Positions 29,025-37,356 of a DNA stretch of 59,782 bases are shown here, piece by piece. Made by a program: the position numbers and the translations under genes. The DNA is taken from positions 1-59,782 of the forward strand of contig JAHHTW010000011.1 of assembly GCA_020024265.1 (NCBI GenBank). The letters are read 5' to 3'. Under the pieces are notes generated by a model. It saw only the letters and a list, made by a program, of their open reading frames with translations, ran no database searches and was not told the origin of the DNA. How positions within the stretch are numbered: position 1 is the first letter of the stretch; the number at the start of each line of letters is the position of its first letter. This DNA comes from Anaerotignum sp. GTDB taxonomy: Bacteria > Bacillota > Clostridia > Lachnospirales > Anaerotignaceae.

Positions 29025-29135
29025 ATGACAAGAGAAAAGAAACCGATACACAGAGTACAAACGACAGAAGGAAAGCCTAACATCATATATCAGCTTTTGA
29101 AAGAATGAAAAAGCGGGTAGCTGCCTGCTCTTGAC
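29025..29135 (+). pseudogene. N-terminal fragment of an IS256-family transposase
   Basis: A 36-codon frame starts MTREKKPIHRVQ and continues TEGKPNIIYQLL. From memory this matches the extreme N-terminus of IS256/mutator-type transposases common in Lachnospiraceae. After about 24 codons the similarity stops and the frame ends. No terminal inverted repeats were identified. It is a remnant, not an active element. Confidence 0.55.
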
Positions 29136-29166
29136 ATGCCATTTTATCACTGCTATTATAAAGCAA

Positions 29167-29201
29167 AGGCGAAAAACTGATTTTACTCTAGTTTTTCGCC
29201 T
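29167..29201. terminator. Terminator-like hairpin next to the IS remnant
   Basis: A perfect 12-bp stem AGGCGAAAAACT/AGTTTTTCGCCT with an 11-nt loop. It is not followed by a strong T-run. It could end nhaC-direction transcripts beyond 29495 or be part of the IS scar. Confidence 0.4.
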
Positions 29202-29494
29202 AACATTATCATAGAAGATCTTATTTACATACTTTTCTTCATCAAAGGCTTGTCTTCTGCTTTGTACAAACAACAATCCCTTTTGCTAGCTTGAAAAATT
29301 TTTACTTTGAAATGTGTTTATCTTTCGTTGACACTTCATAAATATGACAAGGCTTCCCTATATCATTTTTATTTCCATAATCATAAAGCATAACACCACT
29401 ACATCATAAAACAAAAATCATAGAGCTTTTATGAAACATTTCAATCATCAACCTTTTTCACTATTTTCATATAAGCAATCAACGCATCTGATTT

Positions 29495-30943
29495 TTATGC
29501 TTTGTTTTTGATACGTTCACCGTTAGGTCCTTCATAATCTCTCCCCCAACCTGTAAACACAGAAAACAATAAAACCAGTAGCAATATAATACAATGGAAT
29601 GATGCAAGTGATAATTTTAATGGATTGATTGCTTCAATAAATTTATATTCCTGCATTAAACCATTCACACAAGTAATAACAATAAAAATGAAAGAACTTG
29701 TAAATGGAATGATCACAGGTATTGTACTTGCAAAACCATCTAATAGATTTGCTCTACGATATGGATGTAACTTTTTCACTCGCCCGATCTGATCTGCAAT
29801 TGGTCCAAACATAATAATTGCCGGACCATTGGCAGCGCCAAGACAGACAGAAGATACCATAATGCCAATGCCTATAATCAATTCCGAACCAATAATGGTT
29901 TGATTTAATTTGCTATTCAACAAACGAGTAATGATTTTATCCATCGTTCCACTTTCATTCAAAACACCCATAATGCCTGCAATGGCATATAAATAACCAA
30001 CCGTTCCTAACATATTTTTAATGCCATCAATTGCAAAGCCTTGTAATGTTCCATTTTTTACAGAAATTATATCTTCTGGTACGAGAATTCCTGTTACAAT
30101 TCCAATTGCGATCCCAGAAATAATGCCCCAAGTAATGGCTATAAATATATCCCTCTTTTTTACAGCTACTACTAGTAAAATGACCACAGGAATCAACATG
30201 ATCAATCCTCTTGGATCCATATATTGCTCTAAAATTTCTCTACCGGCAACATCCGCTTCTCCTCTACCACCCAAAATCCAAAACAAAATACAAGCAATAC
30301 ACATGGCTATCAAAGCATACTTCATTCTTGTTGATACAACCCCTCCAACATCAGCAGTGCCTTTTTTATTCTGAAATGATTGTGATGCGGCAGAAGCAAT
30401 CGTAGTATCCGAAATAGGCGCTACATTATCCCCAAAAATTGCACCACTCAAAATTGCTGCTGCCAAATATAAAGGATCTGCTCCCAAAAGAATGCCAGAT
30501 GGATATAAAATAGGAAACCCTGAAAATAAAGTACCAATCGATGTTCCGGTTGCCATAGAGATGATACTTGTTGCAATAAATGTAAATACCACGAACAATC
30601 CGCCTTGTAAACCAAGCGTATCCCCCAACCATACAAACCCTTGCGCTACACCGCCTCTGGACATTAGTTTTGCGAAAATACCAACTACCAATAAAATCAA
30701 TGCAAGTGTATTCATCATTGAGGATGCCATGCCCTTTACAACCGCTTCCCAATATTTTGTCCAGCTTTTTGCCAAAAAGCTCCCCATCATCAAAGCCAAT
30801 ATACCACCCATACAAAGTGCTTCCATTTCAAAAACCTTGAAAATTACGAAAAAAGCAATACAAAATATAACAAAAATAATCAGTGGAATCAAAGAGCATA
30901 AATGGCTGCCTCTAAACGATAATGTTTTTTTGCTTTCTTCCAT
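29495..30943 (-). CDS. NhaC-type Na+/H+ antiporter family transporter
   Basis: This 482-residue polytopic protein has about 11-12 transmembrane helices and the family motif GDNVAPISDTTIASA near residue 180, corresponding to the GDKMSPLSDTT signature of NhaC/ArsB-NhaD-type transporters. Members exchange Na+ for H+, and some carry malate/lactate or amino-acid-like substrates. It is on the same strand as the BMC cluster. A regulatory palindrome identical in half-sites to that at the BMC promoter lies 91-106 bp upstream of its start, so it is probably part of the same regulon. It may import the BMC substrate or restore ion balance. Confidence 0.85.
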   Translation of the reverse strand: MEESKKTLSFRGSHLCSLIPLIIFVIFCIAFFVIFKVFEMEALCMGGILALMMGSFLAKSWTKYWEAVVKGMASSMMNTLALILLVVGIFAKLMSRGGVAQGFVWLGDTLGLQGGLFVVFTFIATSIISMATGTSIGTLFSGFPILYPSGILLGADPLYLAAAILSGAIFGDNVAPISDTTIASAASQSFQNKKGTADVGGVVSTRMKYALIAMCIACILFWILGGRGEADVAGREILEQYMDPRGLIMLIPVVILLVVAVKKRDIFIAITWGIISGIAIGIVTGILVPEDIISVKNGTLQGFAIDGIKNMLGTVGYLYAIAGIMGVLNESGTMDKIITRLLNSKLNQTIIGSELIIGIGIMVSSVCLGAANGPAIIMFGPIADQIGRVKKLHPYRRANLLDGFASTIPVIIPFTSSFIFIVITCVNGLMQEYKFIEAINPLKLSLASFHCIILLLVLLFSVFTGWGRDYEGPNGERIKNKA

Positions 30944-30980
30944 AACACAATGCCTCCTTCTATTGTCTTTTTCAATACCA

Positions 30981-31006
30981 AAATATAGATTAATTAATCT
31001 ATATTT
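30981..31006. promoter_or_regulatory. 26-bp perfect palindrome in the nhaC leader
   Basis: The half-site AAATATAGATTAA is followed directly by its exact complement, with no spacer. It spans roughly -6 to +20 of the predicted nhaC transcript, so it could be a second protein-binding site or a 5' stem-loop. Confidence 0.5.
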
Positions 31007-31049
31007 ATCCTACCGTAAGGTAGTCGAAAATTCTGTAAAGCACTTTACA
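31007..31049 (-). promoter_or_regulatory. Crp/Fnr-type operator and promoter of nhaC
   Basis: TGTAAA-GCAC-TTTACA (31034-31049) is a perfect 6-4-6 palindrome. A -10-like TAGGAT on the minus strand (31012-31007) places the predicted start near 31000, 41.5 bp from the palindrome centre. The half-sites equal those at 42500-42515. Confidence 0.65.
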
Positions 31050-31258
31050 ATTTATATGAAAAAAATGCAAAATTACCATTTTATACTATATTATTTCTAT
31101 TTTTTATTACAGCATTTTTATACTTTGAACACTTCTAATAATAACAGTGTCTATTTTATACAAAAAATTTTAGTTAATCATATATTTTACAGTATAATTT
31201 ATATGTCACGAAATAATATCTACATTGGATATATCTTCTATCCTTTTCGTTTGCTTGA

Positions 31259-32155
31259 TCATGATGTTTTTCTTTCATAATAATTTGTACCCCAAACACC
31301 TACAATCATCAAAACTCCACCCAAAACTTGAAACCAATACATCTTTTCCTGTAAAATAATAACACCTGCTAAAATAGAAATCACGGTTGCCATATTGTTG
31401 AAAATACAAACATTGGTAGCTGGTAACTTTGCAAGCATATAATTCATACAGAAAAATGCCAAAACCGAAGCCGCTATACCCAAATACAGCATAGAAAATA
31501 ATACCATTGGTTCTTGCACGACAATACAGTATGCTGATAAACTTCTAGTTTGATACAAAAAAATACATGTAAAAAAAACAGCTCCTAACCAAATCATAAC
31601 AAAAGTAATCTCTATGGGTGTAAAATCCTTTGCATTTTTTCGTGATAATATGTTATAGACGGATCCTGCAAAAGTAGCGCAAAGCAATAACCATAATCCT
31701 CTCTGTGTTTCACTTTCTTTTTGTTTTGAAAAAACAATGGTAATCCATACACCAATCACAGAACAGATGATAAAAAACCATTGTTTTTTGTTTTGATGTT
31801 CCTGCAAAAAAAATGCACTTAATAGGGCTACAAAAACAGGCATCAATGATACCATAATTCCAGCCTGTGCCGTCGATGTCCTCTGTAATCCATTGATTTC
31901 AAACAAAAATGAAAGAAATGGATAAAACAATGCTAATATCACCACACGGTAAATAGGCTTATTGCGAAAGTGAATTTGAATTTTCCCACACAACAGCAAT
32001 ATTGTCATAAAACACGCAGCAATCAAAAAACGACAACTTAACAACAACATAGGAGGCATATATGCCAGCCCTCTTTTTGTAAATAAAAAGGTTAATCCAA
32101 ATACAAAAGCCATCATTATACCACATACATAAGGTTTGTATTTTTCTATTTTCAT
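31259..32155 (-). CDS. EamA/DMT-family transporter at the end of the BMC cluster
   Basis: This 298-residue protein has ten predicted transmembrane helices arranged as two EamA repeats (for example PFLSFLFEINGLQRTSTAQA in the first and GVIILQEKMYWFQVLGGVLM in the second). DMT transporters export or import small metabolites, often amino acids or nucleosides. The start at 32155 has GGAGGAG 5 bp upstream; 24 longer codons include the terminator hairpin. It follows the acyl-CoA synthetase gene after a hairpin at 32184-32208, so expression may be reduced relative to the upstream genes. Substrate unknown. Confidence 0.85.
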   Translation of the reverse strand: MKIEKYKPYVCGIMMAFVFGLTFLFTKRGLAYMPPMLLLSCRFLIAACFMTILLLCGKIQIHFRNKPIYRVVILALFYPFLSFLFEINGLQRTSTAQAGIMVSLMPVFVALLSAFFLQEHQNKKQWFFIICSVIGVWITIVFSKQKESETQRGLWLLLCATFAGSVYNILSRKNAKDFTPIEITFVMIWLGAVFFTCIFLYQTRSLSAYCIVVQEPMVLFSMLYLGIAASVLAFFCMNYMLAKLPATNVCIFNNMATVISILAGVIILQEKMYWFQVLGGVLMIVGVWGTNYYERKTS

Positions 32156-32183
32156 AATACTCCTCCATTGCAAAATATAAAAG

Positions 32184-32208
32184 AAGCCAGTCCTGATTTG
32201 ACTGGCTT
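32184..32208 (-). terminator. Hairpin between acdB and the DMT transporter gene
   Basis: A perfect 9-bp stem AAGCCAGTC/GACTGGCTT with a 7-nt loop is followed by CTTTTAT on the minus strand. It may be a partial terminator that ends most BMC/POR/ACD transcripts. Confidence 0.65.
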
Positions 32209-32233
32209 TGTCAATAAAATATAGCAACTTTAT

Positions 32234-32890
32234 TTATCGAATACGAATCAATGCATCTACACCCTTTGCGCCTTTTCCCATCTCATATAGAAACAATGGG
32301 TTAATATCCAATTCTTCAATGTTTGGATGTTTTTGTACCAATTCAGAAATTTTCATCAATGTATCTATCAAAACAGCTTCATCATATACGATTCCTCTTG
32401 CTCCCCGAATCATTTGATACAGTTTTGTTTCTTGAAGCATTTCCTTTGCATCCTGTTTTGTAATTGGTACTAAGCGCATAGCTACGTCTTGGAATACTTC
32501 TACATAAATCCCTCCGCTTCCCACCAATACAACTGGGCCAAATTGGGGATCTTTTTTCATTCCCACAATAACTTCTAATCCAGAAGATGCCATTTCCTGA
32601 ATCAAAACACCATCTATGGTTGCCTTTGGATTATACACTCTTGCTTTTTCTATTATCATTTCAAAAACAGTTTCCGCTTCCTGTTCGCTCTTTACACCAA
32701 TAAAAACACAGCCTGCCTCCGTCTTATGCTGAATATCAGCAGATAATATTTTCATCACAACAGGAAAACCCGCCTTTTGTGCCATTTGTACTGCTTCTTC
32801 TTTCGTTTTTGCCAACCAACTGGATGCCATAGGAACGCCAGATGCAGACAACAGCTCCTTTGCCTCTAACTCATTCAAAAATCTGCTCAT
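32234..32890 (-). CDS. ADP-forming acyl-CoA synthetase, beta subunit
   Basis: This 218-residue ATP-grasp protein is the beta subunit of a nucleoside-diphosphate-forming acyl-CoA synthetase, which converts acyl-CoA, ADP and phosphate to acid, ATP and CoA. Motifs include AKELLSASGVP at the start, the MKILSADIQHKTEAGCV segment with the conserved His, and IVGMKKDPQFGPVVLVGSGG. The start at 32890 has GGGGG 9 bp upstream and overlaps the alpha subunit gene by 20 bp. Two-subunit enzymes of this class are typical of archaea and some anaerobic bacteria. The partner and substrate supply point to energy conservation from a 2-oxoacid oxidoreductase product. Confidence 0.93.
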   Translation of the reverse strand: MSRFLNELEAKELLSASGVPMASSWLAKTKEEAVQMAQKAGFPVVMKILSADIQHKTEAGCVFIGVKSEQEAETVFEMIIEKARVYNPKATIDGVLIQEMASSGLEVIVGMKKDPQFGPVVLVGSGGIYVEVFQDVAMRLVPITKQDAKEMLQETKLYQMIRGARGIVYDEAVLIDTLMKISELVQKHPNIEELDINPLFLYEMGKGAKGVDALIRIR

Positions 32891-34337
32891 TCCCATCTTC
32901 CCCCCTGCTTTGCAAAAATTGATGATATGTTACCATGTGAGATGCCGCTTTCACACAGTCTACTGGTGTGTCATATGTACGAATACCGTTCTTTTCCAAT
33001 ATTTCACGTGCTTGCCAAACATAGTTCCCTGCCATAATACAAATATATACAGGCTTGTCTTTGCTAACATTTTTTTCTTTTAATAATTTTACCAATTCTT
33101 CTGCCAACTCTTTTTGTGGCAGGAACGTAGGCACTACCGTAATAAAAATCACACCATCTACAGACGTATCCTCCAGTACAATACGCAAACTTTCTATATG
33201 GTGTTTGACATTTGCTGCTGCTGTAATGTCTGCATATCCCTCTGGTGAACATATATTTGCCATATCCGGCAAACATTCTGCCAAAAGTTCTTTTGTCTTG
33301 CTACAAACTTTTGGAAATTCCAGATTTTTTTGTGCTACGAAACTATCCGTACAGTAAATCCCAGGGCCACCTGCTTGTGACAATATGAAAATTCGATTTC
33401 CCTTTGGTAATACACATTGATCAAAAGCTTGCAAAGTATCTAATAACTCCTCAATCGTTTCCACACGAATGACACCAAATTGACGAAATGCCCCATCATA
33501 GACCGCATCTGAACCAGCCAATGATCCTGTGTGTGAATTTGCTGCTTTGGCACCAATTTCACTACGCCCAACCTTTAATACCACAATGGGTTTCTTTCGT
33601 GTGATCCGAGCCATTGTTTCCATCAATTTCTTACCTTCTTGGTAACCTTCCAGATATAATCCAATGACATGCGTATCTATGTCTTGTTCAAAATATTCCA
33701 ACAAATCAATAAAATCTACATCTGCCATATTTCCAATAGAAATAAATTTATTCATAGAAATTGGTGCAGGTTGTGAAGCCCCCATCATTAAAATTGATGC
33801 TGCCACTGCTCCACTTTGCGAAATAAAACTGATACCACCTTTTTTCCCTCTGCTTTGCTTTGGTAACAATGTTTCTACAAATGTAGTATCTACACGATTG
33901 ATATTATCAATGACACCAATACAATTTGGGCCTACCAATCGAATATTATATTTTTTCGCTGTATCAACCAAACAATTTTGTCGTGCAATTCCTTGTTCTG
34001 TTTTGGTTTCCCCATAATTTGCCGCTGCACACACAATTACTTTGACATCACCTTTATCTTCCATACGCTTTGACAAATCTTCCATTACTTCAAAAATCAT
34101 TTCTGAAGGTGTAATCAAAACCACCAATTCTACAGTATCTGGAATTTGAGAAAGTTTTTCAAAACAGGGAATACCCGATAACCTCTTTTCAAATTTATTG
34201 ATCGGAAAAATTTTCTTAGGATATCCAATATTTTTTAGATTTTCCAATATAGTATATCCTGCCTTTTGCGGATTTGAGCTGGCACCAACAATTGCAATAT
34301 TTTCTGGTGCAAACAGCGCATGCAAATTCTTATCCAT
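32871..34337 (-). CDS. ADP-forming acyl-CoA synthetase, alpha subunit
   Basis: This 488-residue subunit contains the CoA-binding Rossmann domain (IAIVGASSNPQKAGYTILENL at the N-terminus), two succinyl-CoA-ligase-like domains (PNCIGVID; SQSGAVAAS), and the phosphorylated His in NSHTGSLAGSDAVYD near residue 267. It catalyses acyl-phosphate formation and phosphate transfer via His to the beta subunit, yielding ATP. It lies directly downstream of a pyruvate-type oxidoreductase set, which suggests the acyl-CoA produced there is its substrate. Confidence 0.94.
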   Translation of the reverse strand: MDKNLHALFAPENIAIVGASSNPQKAGYTILENLKNIGYPKKIFPINKFEKRLSGIPCFEKLSQIPDTVELVVLITPSEMIFEVMEDLSKRMEDKGDVKVIVCAAANYGETKTEQGIARQNCLVDTAKKYNIRLVGPNCIGVIDNINRVDTTFVETLLPKQSRGKKGGISFISQSGAVAASILMMGASQPAPISMNKFISIGNMADVDFIDLLEYFEQDIDTHVIGLYLEGYQEGKKLMETMARITRKKPIVVLKVGRSEIGAKAANSHTGSLAGSDAVYDGAFRQFGVIRVETIEELLDTLQAFDQCVLPKGNRIFILSQAGGPGIYCTDSFVAQKNLEFPKVCSKTKELLAECLPDMANICSPEGYADITAAANVKHHIESLRIVLEDTSVDGVIFITVVPTFLPQKELAEELVKLLKEKNVSKDKPVYICIMAGNYVWQAREILEKNGIRTYDTPVDCVKAASHMVTYHQFLQSRGEDGNEQIFE

Positions 34338-34405
34338 ACTCCACCGCCTTTTTCATATAGCAACCATACTTTTTCTTGCACATGATAGCAAAATCACCCA
34401 CTGAT

Positions 34406-35311
34406 TCATAAAGTAGCCAATTTTTTTAATCTTTCCCATTTTTGATTCACCATTTGTTGAATATCTGCAATTTCATATTCATTCAGATGCTGAAACTTTT
34501 TCATATATTGAATATATTCTGTAATCGGCTTGGGATGTTTGTATTCTTGTGTCAACACAAATTTTCCATCAATCACTTCATATAATGGGAAAAAATTGGT
34601 TTCTACTGCCAATCTGGCTACTTCAATACTTCGATCTGGCTGAATCCCCCATCCTGTAAGACACGGATTGTATACATGTATGTATGCCAAACCTCTTTCA
34701 GAAGCCTCCATTGCTTTTTCCAGCTTCATCACCATATCCGGAATAAATGCTGGGGAACAAGTTGCCATATAGGGAATATCATGCATTGCCATAATCATAG
34801 GGAAGTCCTTTTTATGTTGCCGTTTTCCTCCTCTGCCAACTTTACTGATTGGTGTTGTGGTTGTCCATGAGTACTTTGTTGTTGCAGAACTTCTTTGATA
34901 GCCTGTATTCATATAACCCTCGTTATCATAACATATATAAAGGAGCTTATCCCCACGCTCAGCTGCACCGGATAAACATTGCATACCGGCATCTGTTGTT
35001 GCACCATCACCCGCAAATGCAACCACATTTACTTTTTTACCAATATGTTCATAATGCATTTTAATTCCTGATAACATAGATGCCACATTATCCAAAAGCG
35101 GAAAAAACACCGGAATTTTTGATCCAGATTCTTGATCCCAACCTACAACGCCAACGCCACCCATACATCCTGGAGGTACTGCATAAATGGTATTTTTACC
35201 AAGCACTTTCATGCAAGTACGCAATGTCAGTTCTACATTACATCCCACACATGCCGAAATACCAGGAGAAACCATATCTTCTTTGGAAGCCAATTTATCT
35301 ATGATATTCAT
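34406..35311 (-). CDS. porB: 2-oxoacid (pyruvate):ferredoxin oxidoreductase, beta subunit
   Basis: This 301-residue thiamine diphosphate-binding subunit has the motif GDGATTDAGMQCLSG, followed by YDNEGYMNTGYQRSSAT, close to PorB of archaea and Thermotoga. The N-terminal CVGCNVEL Cys pair and the later Cys ligate the catalytic [4Fe-4S] cluster. The start at 35311 follows AAGGAGAGG by 9 bp, 1 bp after the alpha subunit stop. The YMNTG motif favours pyruvate over branched or aryl oxoacids, but this is not decisive. Confidence 0.94.
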   Translation of the reverse strand: MNIIDKLASKEDMVSPGISACVGCNVELTLRTCMKVLGKNTIYAVPPGCMGGVGVVGWDQESGSKIPVFFPLLDNVASMLSGIKMHYEHIGKKVNVVAFAGDGATTDAGMQCLSGAAERGDKLLYICYDNEGYMNTGYQRSSATTKYSWTTTTPISKVGRGGKRQHKKDFPMIMAMHDIPYMATCSPAFIPDMVMKLEKAMEASERGLAYIHVYNPCLTGWGIQPDRSIEVARLAVETNFFPLYEVIDGKFVLTQEYKHPKPITEYIQYMKKFQHLNEYEIADIQQMVNQKWERLKKLATL

Positions 35312-35312
35312 A

Positions 35313-36506
35313 TTACCGCACCTCTCCTTCATTTACCATCAACCAAACTGTATCATGGCTTTGTTGTTTTTTTGCTGCATCCTGAATCATATCTATCGTA
35401 TCTTTGAGCATTTGTATGGAAATATCTTCACCCCCCAAACCACCAACAATTGGTACAGATGGCACATGATTATCTCCCTCATACATTGCAGCCTTTACCT
35501 CTTGATAAACAATACCACTATCCCAACCAAAAGATACATTTTTATCTACTACACCAAAAGCTTTCACTTTTTCCAACGCTTGACAAACTTGTTTCCTTGG
35601 AAAAGGACGTATCATACGAATACGAACCAAACCCACACAAATACCCTCTACACGTTTTGCATCAATGGCATCTTTCGCAGCACCAGAAACCGAGCCTACC
35701 GTAATCAATGCATACTCTGCATTATCCATCCGATATGTTTCTATAGCACCACCATAACTTCTACCAAATAACTTTTCATATTCTTGATCCACTTCTTCTA
35801 ATACCTTCAAAGCCTCTTGCTGTGCTTTCAAATGTTTATAGCGATATTCCATCAGCAATGCCCCATTGGTTAAGGGATCAACTGCCATTGGTTGTTCCGG
35901 ATCTAATTTGATATGCTCCGGTACATAGGTACCCAAAAATGTATCAACCTCTTTCTGTTCTGGGATAAAAACTTTTTCCGTCATATGTGAAAGATAAAAC
36001 CCATCGTAACAAATATTAATGGGCAATAATACCCTTTTATCTTCTGCAATCTTAAATGCTTGTATAATTAAATCTAAAATTTCCTGATTATCTTCTGCAT
36101 ATATTTGCAACCAACCTGCATCTCTTACACTCATAGAATCTTGCTGTCCTCCCCATACGCTTTGGGGAGAAATCATCTCTCTGTTGACAATTGCCATAAC
36201 AATTGGTAATCGCAAGGTTGATGCACGAAAATACGGCTCATACATCAATGCCAATCCTTGTGAAGCTGTTGCAGTAAAAGTACGTGAACCAGCCAAAGAT
36301 GCACCTGTTACAACACTCATTGCAGAAAGTTCACTTTCCACTTCACTCATAGCAGCATCAATCTTGCCATTGATTGCATATTCTGTCAAATATTCTACAA
36401 CCGGTGTCTGTGGCGTAATGGGATATGCTGCAATCACACCAGGTTTTGCCAATGCAGCACCTATTGCTGCGGCTTGATTTCCGTTCAAAACATCTATTCT
36501 TTGCAT
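35313..36506 (-). CDS. porA: 2-oxoacid (pyruvate):ferredoxin oxidoreductase, alpha subunit
   Basis: This 397-residue subunit begins with the conserved GNQAAAIGAALAKPGVIAAY and PITPQTPVVEYL motifs of PorA, followed by the FTATASQGLALMYE and DSMSVRDAGWLQ segments. With beta, gamma and delta it oxidatively decarboxylates a 2-oxoacid to acyl-CoA, reducing ferredoxin. The start codon shares one base with the delta stop (TAATG). Most clostridia use a single-chain enzyme, so the four-subunit form here is noteworthy. Confidence 0.95.
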   Translation of the reverse strand: MQRIDVLNGNQAAAIGAALAKPGVIAAYPITPQTPVVEYLTEYAINGKIDAAMSEVESELSAMSVVTGASLAGSRTFTATASQGLALMYEPYFRASTLRLPIVMAIVNREMISPQSVWGGQQDSMSVRDAGWLQIYAEDNQEILDLIIQAFKIAEDKRVLLPINICYDGFYLSHMTEKVFIPEQKEVDTFLGTYVPEHIKLDPEQPMAVDPLTNGALLMEYRYKHLKAQQEALKVLEEVDQEYEKLFGRSYGGAIETYRMDNAEYALITVGSVSGAAKDAIDAKRVEGICVGLVRIRMIRPFPRKQVCQALEKVKAFGVVDKNVSFGWDSGIVYQEVKAAMYEGDNHVPSVPIVGGLGGEDISIQMLKDTIDMIQDAAKKQQSHDTVWLMVNEGEVR

Positions 36507-36772
36507 TATTTCCCCTCCTCAGCAATCATTTTAATGGCATTTTGGGGACATTCATGTGCACAAATGCCACAGCCTTTGCAATAATCATAAGAAATGATAA
36601 ATTTCCCATCTTTTTTATCAATCGAATTTACTGGACAATAAAGAAAACATTTACCACAATGAATACACAAGTCTTGAGACAATATTGGTTTTTGTGTTCT
36701 CCAATCTCCTGTGTTCAAAACATGAATCCCTTCTGCACCAATAGGCACAATAAATTTGCTTTGAAATTGCAT
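36506..36772 (-). CDS. porD: 2-oxoacid:ferredoxin oxidoreductase, delta (ferredoxin) subunit
   Basis: This 88-residue 2x[4Fe-4S] ferredoxin subunit carries two C-x2-C-x2-C-x3-C-P motifs: CIHCGKCFLYCP and CKGCGICAHECP. It passes electrons from the thiamine site to external ferredoxin. It is 13 bp downstream of the gamma gene and overlaps the alpha gene by 1 bp, giving the gamma-delta-alpha-beta order seen in Thermotoga and Pyrococcus. Confidence 0.95.
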   Translation of the reverse strand: MQFQSKFIVPIGAEGIHVLNTGDWRTQKPILSQDLCIHCGKCFLYCPVNSIDKKDGKFIISYDYCKGCGICAHECPQNAIKMIAEEGK

Positions 36773-36785
36773 TTCTATTCCCCCC

Positions 36786-37325
36786 TTAGCAATGTACTAC
36801 TTGTACTGCCTCATAGCCTTTATATAAAGCTTCTTTATTTTTTGCACCCCATAAAGCCTCTACCTTTTCTGCAACAGTATCAATACAAACCAATTCCGTT
36901 GCTTTACAAAATGCACCTAACATCACTGTATTTGTAATTGCTTTCCCAATTGTTTCCATTGCTATTGTTGTTGCATCTAATATAGCAACTGTTTTTACAG
37001 TTTCAGGTAAATTGAGAGTATCTATACTATGTGTTGTATTTAGCAGCAACATACCACATTCTTTCAGTCCTTCAAACACATCCACCGCATTCATAATAGT
37101 AGGATCCAATACCATTACAATATCTGGCTGATATACACGATTTTTCGGACGAATGGCTTTATCACTAATACGAATAAATGCGGTAACTGGAGCTCCTTGT
37201 CGTTCAAAGCCAAAAAACGGAATCGAATTGCCGTATTTTCCATCCATAATCGCTGCATAAACCAATGCTTCTGCCGCTTTTACTGCACCCATACCACCTC
37301 TGCCATGTATTCTAATCTCTTTCAA
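36786..37325 (-). CDS. porC: 2-oxoacid:ferredoxin oxidoreductase, gamma subunit
   Basis: This 179-residue subunit opens with the conserved IHGRGGMGAVKAAEALV motif and continues with FGFERQGAPVTAFIRIS, as in PorC/PorG gamma subunits, which form the domain completing the CoA/TPP pocket. It follows the amidohydrolase gene by 31 bp on the same strand, so the oxidoreductase is transcriptionally tied to the microcompartment genes. Confidence 0.95.
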   Translation of the reverse strand: MKEIRIHGRGGMGAVKAAEALVYAAIMDGKYGNSIPFFGFERQGAPVTAFIRISDKAIRPKNRVYQPDIVMVLDPTIMNAVDVFEGLKECGMLLLNTTHSIDTLNLPETVKTVAILDATTIAMETIGKAITNTVMLGAFCKATELVCIDTVAEKVEALWGAKNKEALYKGYEAVQVVHC

Positions 37326-37356
37326 ATCACTTACCTCCCATCATCAAATACCGCTT

